Assembly: GCA_020636405.1 (NCBI GenBank)
Contig: JACJXW010000004.1
Location: 3,150,001 to 3,214,000, forward strand
DNA from: Lewinellaceae bacterium
GTDB lineage: Bacteria; Bacteroidota; Bacteroidia; Chitinophagales; Saprospiraceae
Direction: 5' to 3'
DNA length: 64,000 bases
Below, in pieces: positions 62,153 to 64,000 of the stretch (within the stretch, counting starts at the first letter, position 1; each line of letters starts with the position of its first letter). The notes under the pieces were generated by a model. It was not told the DNA's origin. It saw only the letters and a list, made by a program, of their open reading frames with translations, and did not search any database. The position numbers and the translations under genes were made by a program.

Positions 62153-63586
62153 TTACTGCATGATCTCTTCGATCAACGCTTTATCATCGTCCAGGGAGCG
62201 GAATAACCGGGCCCGGAATTTGTTTTTGGTATTGAACAGGGTGGCGGCCATCTTATCAATGGCCACCATAGATAGTACGGTTTGGATGTAGGCGTCGACC
62301 AGGTCGTCGAGCCCAAGCCCGAGCTTGTTGAAATCCCGCCGGTCCATCAACATCAGGCGGTTGGTGTCCGCACTCCAGGTATGGTCATTTTCTTTGATGG
62401 AAAGGTTGGTGCCCAGCATATCCCAGGAGTTGGCTCCTTCTTCGATATGGTCAGCCAGCGGCTTGGCAGCCCGCCGGGCGTAAATGGAAAGCGGCCGTAT
62501 GCCCTCAGCGGTCGCGCTTACCATCATGCGTAGGTCGGCTACGTAAGTATTGCCCTTGGCGCTGGGCACCGTGCCGATATGGTAAAGCTTGCCCCGGCTG
62601 CTGGTAGAACTCCAGTTGTAATTGCCGATGAGGCTTTGAACAATGAATCGCCGGTAGTAAAACTCGGTTTTCATAAAATTGTCCAATTCCTGCTCATTCA
62701 CGATCGTAAAGACGCCTTGCCCGGCATTGCTGTATGGGATTTTCACCACCGCCTGGCCGCCCAGCTTGCGCACCCAAATCGGGACTTCCTCCAGGCTGAC
62801 ATCCCAGATGGTCTCCGGTGTCAGGATCTCCAGCCCACTGCCTTCCAACTCGGCATTGAATATGTCGTAAGCTTTGGATGCCAGCATTTTATTGCGCCCA
62901 CCGGCAAGACAGGCGATAATGGGGTTAAAGATCTGGGTTTTACTGTAGATGGGCAGGCGCGTCCAGGGGCGCTGAGTCAGGTACCGGAATGCAGCCCGTA
63001 TGGGGTGCCATTCTCCATCTTCTCCTTTTACGGTCATTACTCCATCCTCAAAACGCACGGGGGGGTCTTCATCATCCTGGTGGAAGGACACATAATGCAC
63101 TTCCTCATTGAAGACATCGGCCATGGCACGGGCGTAACCCAGTGCTTCCATCGGATTTTTATCGTAGACCACCGCCAGCCCGCCTTCAAGGTTGCGTTTT
63201 CTGCTTTTTACCATGGGTTTGATGGTACGTTCCATCAGCAGGCGGTATCCTCCTTGCTCCTGGTTGTCATCGAGCAAGGGCATTGACTTTTGGCCCGAAG
63301 GGCAGGAATTGTTCTCAATGACTACCATTTCCCTCTTGCCTTCCTCGTTGGTGACGTGCATCAGGTCGGCTCCTGCCCAGATGAAATACTTCGGCTTGTA
63401 GGAAAGCAGCGATTTGAGTTTTTCCGGCTTTACTTTTGGGTGAAGATGGCAGTATCTTTTGATGATTCTGTCTTCTGTTAGGTGCAGGAAGAAAGAGATC
63501 ATGGGGTGGATAGTGGCGTTCAGGGCTTTGGCGTACCAGTGTTCTACGGGTTCGAACTGGCCAGGCGAAACAAGTTGGGACTTCAT
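62153..63586 (-). CDS. ATP-grasp-like protein of unknown function
   Basis: A 477-aa cytosolic protein not assigned to a named family. VVIENNSCPSGQKSMPLLDD (about 87) and GGQAVVKIPYSNAGQGVFTIVNEQEL (about 275-300) look like the nucleotide-binding part of an ATP-grasp ligase, with GRL...DLRMMVSA-type strands after it. It is probably a ligase forming a peptide- or amide-like bond. It precedes mscS by 24 bp on the same strand, so they may be one operon. Confidence 0.6.
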   Translation of the reverse strand: MKSQLVSPGQFEPVEHWYAKALNATIHPMISFFLHLTEDRIIKRYCHLHPKVKPEKLKSLLSYKPKYFIWAGADLMHVTNEEGKREMVVIENNSCPSGQKSMPLLDDNQEQGGYRLLMERTIKPMVKSRKRNLEGGLAVVYDKNPMEALGYARAMADVFNEEVHYVSFHQDDEDPPVRFEDGVMTVKGEDGEWHPIRAAFRYLTQRPWTRLPIYSKTQIFNPIIACLAGGRNKMLASKAYDIFNAELEGSGLEILTPETIWDVSLEEVPIWVRKLGGQAVVKIPYSNAGQGVFTIVNEQELDNFMKTEFYYRRFIVQSLIGNYNWSSTSSRGKLYHIGTVPSAKGNTYVADLRMMVSATAEGIRPLSIYARRAAKPLADHIEEGANSWDMLGTNLSIKENDHTWSADTNRLMLMDRRDFNKLGLGLDDLVDAYIQTVLSMVAIDKMAATLFNTKNKFRARLFRSLDDDKALIEEIMQ

Positions 63587-63692
63587 GTTGTGGTTTTATT
63601 GGTTGTATGGTATCTACAACTTTTTGCCGATTAAGAAAGGGTGTTAAGGTATAAAATAATCCTTCTTCCTTACATCAGAAGGGGCTTTAATT

Positions 63693-64000
63693 TTATGTTA
63701 TTTGGATAATGTCCTGCGGATGGAACCTCGGGCCCTCCTCCAGGCCCATCATCGCATTGATGAGCCGTATCTCCTGGAAATCGCCCAGGGTATGAGGTGG
63801 AATTTTTGCCGGAGACAGAATGCCGGCAGCGAGCAGGCTGGCCCGCCGCGTTCCTTCCAGCAGCGGATTGGACGGAGTGTACCAGGAGGAACCGTCAAAC
63901 AGGGCAATATTGGCGTAGGAAGTATCCGTAATGCATCCGTTTTTTACCAAAAGGATATCGTCGGCAGTACCGCGCCGGGCAAAGAAGTTTTGTATCTCCG
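63693..64000 (-). CDS. Class IV aminotransferase (PabC/BCAT type), 5' end beyond window
   Basis: Only the C-terminal 101 residues are present; the gene continues past base 64000. The fragment starts EIQNFFARRGTADDILLVKN and includes GCITDTSYANIALFDGSSWYTPS and LLEGTRRASLLAAGIL, the signature of class IV PLP enzymes: aminodeoxychorismate lyase, branched-chain or D-amino-acid aminotransferase. PabC-like is most likely, but the catalytic lysine lies outside the window. Confidence 0.8.
   Translation of the reverse strand, partial: EIQNFFARRGTADDILLVKNGCITDTSYANIALFDGSSWYTPSNPLLEGTRRASLLAAGILSPAKIPPHTLGDFQEIRLINAMMGLEEGPRFHPQDIIQIT

Noticed and set aside
1..64000. tRNA, rRNA, phage or transposase genes
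   Set aside because: I looked for cloverleaf sequences with CCA ends, integrase or DDE motifs and terminal repeats, and found none I could support.

Overview
The window looks like chromosomal DNA of a Bacteroidota bacterium of the Saprospiria type (Lewinella/Phaeodactylibacter/Haliscomenobacter-like). Evidence: several secreted proteins end in type IX secretion (T9SS) sorting domains, there is a SprB-repeat adhesin with a CHU_C-type C-terminus and choice-of-anchor domains, a GldA/GldF/GldG-like ABC system, a ParA-ParB-DUF5683 cluster, and several starts are preceded by the Bacteroidota -7 box TAnnTTTG. The assignment to a family is inference. No rRNA, tRNA, CRISPR array, prophage or insertion sequence was seen.

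Layout. 1-5.1 kb: truncated CNT nucleoside transporter, uridine-kinase-like P-loop kinase, secreted LVIVD-repeat protein, hotdog thioesterase, ArsC-like reductase. 5.1-7.5 kb: ankyrin-repeat lipoprotein overlapping a McrC-family nuclease gene without McrB. 7.5-12 kb: gldA-gldF-gldG-like ABC operon plus a DUF4340 protein. 12-14 kb: MORN-type lipoprotein, a 65-aa protein, a PAS-AraC regulator. 14.2-21.9 kb: a large helicase-nuclease-like protein whose catalytic motifs are nearly all replaced, a DUF3267 membrane zincin, and a lipoprotein joining a decayed GH3 domain to an intact-looking serine hydrolase. 22-25.2 kb: LysM amidase, CcmB, and a CcmC with an inserted periplasmic domain. 25.3-27.9 kb: parA-parB-DUF5683. 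28-33 kb: UPF0173 hydrolase, FMN reductase, GT-C glycosyltransferase, SppA. 33.3-38.7 kb: 1814-aa SprB-type adhesin. 38.9-47 kb: ECF sigma/anti-sigma-like pair, acyltransferase, PepSY-like and dockerin-containing envelope proteins, a helical-repeat protein. 47-52 kb: RmuC, a T9SS-tagged intradiol dioxygenase, an EAD11-like/TPR membrane protein, ProC. 52.2-55.8 kb: MarR-YceI pair, a second ECF/anti-sigma-like pair and a frameshifted outer-membrane barrel remnant. 56-64 kb: secreted esterase, a run of four small genes including a cold-shock protein, formate-THF ligase, MscS with an ATP-grasp-like gene, and a truncated class IV aminotransferase.

How the genes fit together. Much of the window serves the cell envelope: surface adhesin and T9SS cargo, the Gld ABC system, cell-wall hydrolase, SppA, cytochrome c maturation, and two sigma/anti-sigma modules that probably signal envelope state. 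Chromosome partitioning (ParAB) and one-carbon, proline and aminotransferase metabolism are housekeeping.

Most unusual items: the pseudo-helicase/pseudo-nuclease next to a membrane zincin; the orphan McrC overlapping an ankyrin lipoprotein gene; the GH3 pseudo-enzyme fusion; degenerate period-8 repeats that begin at or just after stop codons; the EAD11-like/TM/TPR protein; and the cold-shock-linked small-protein cluster. All functional calls rest on motif recognition by eye, with no database search.
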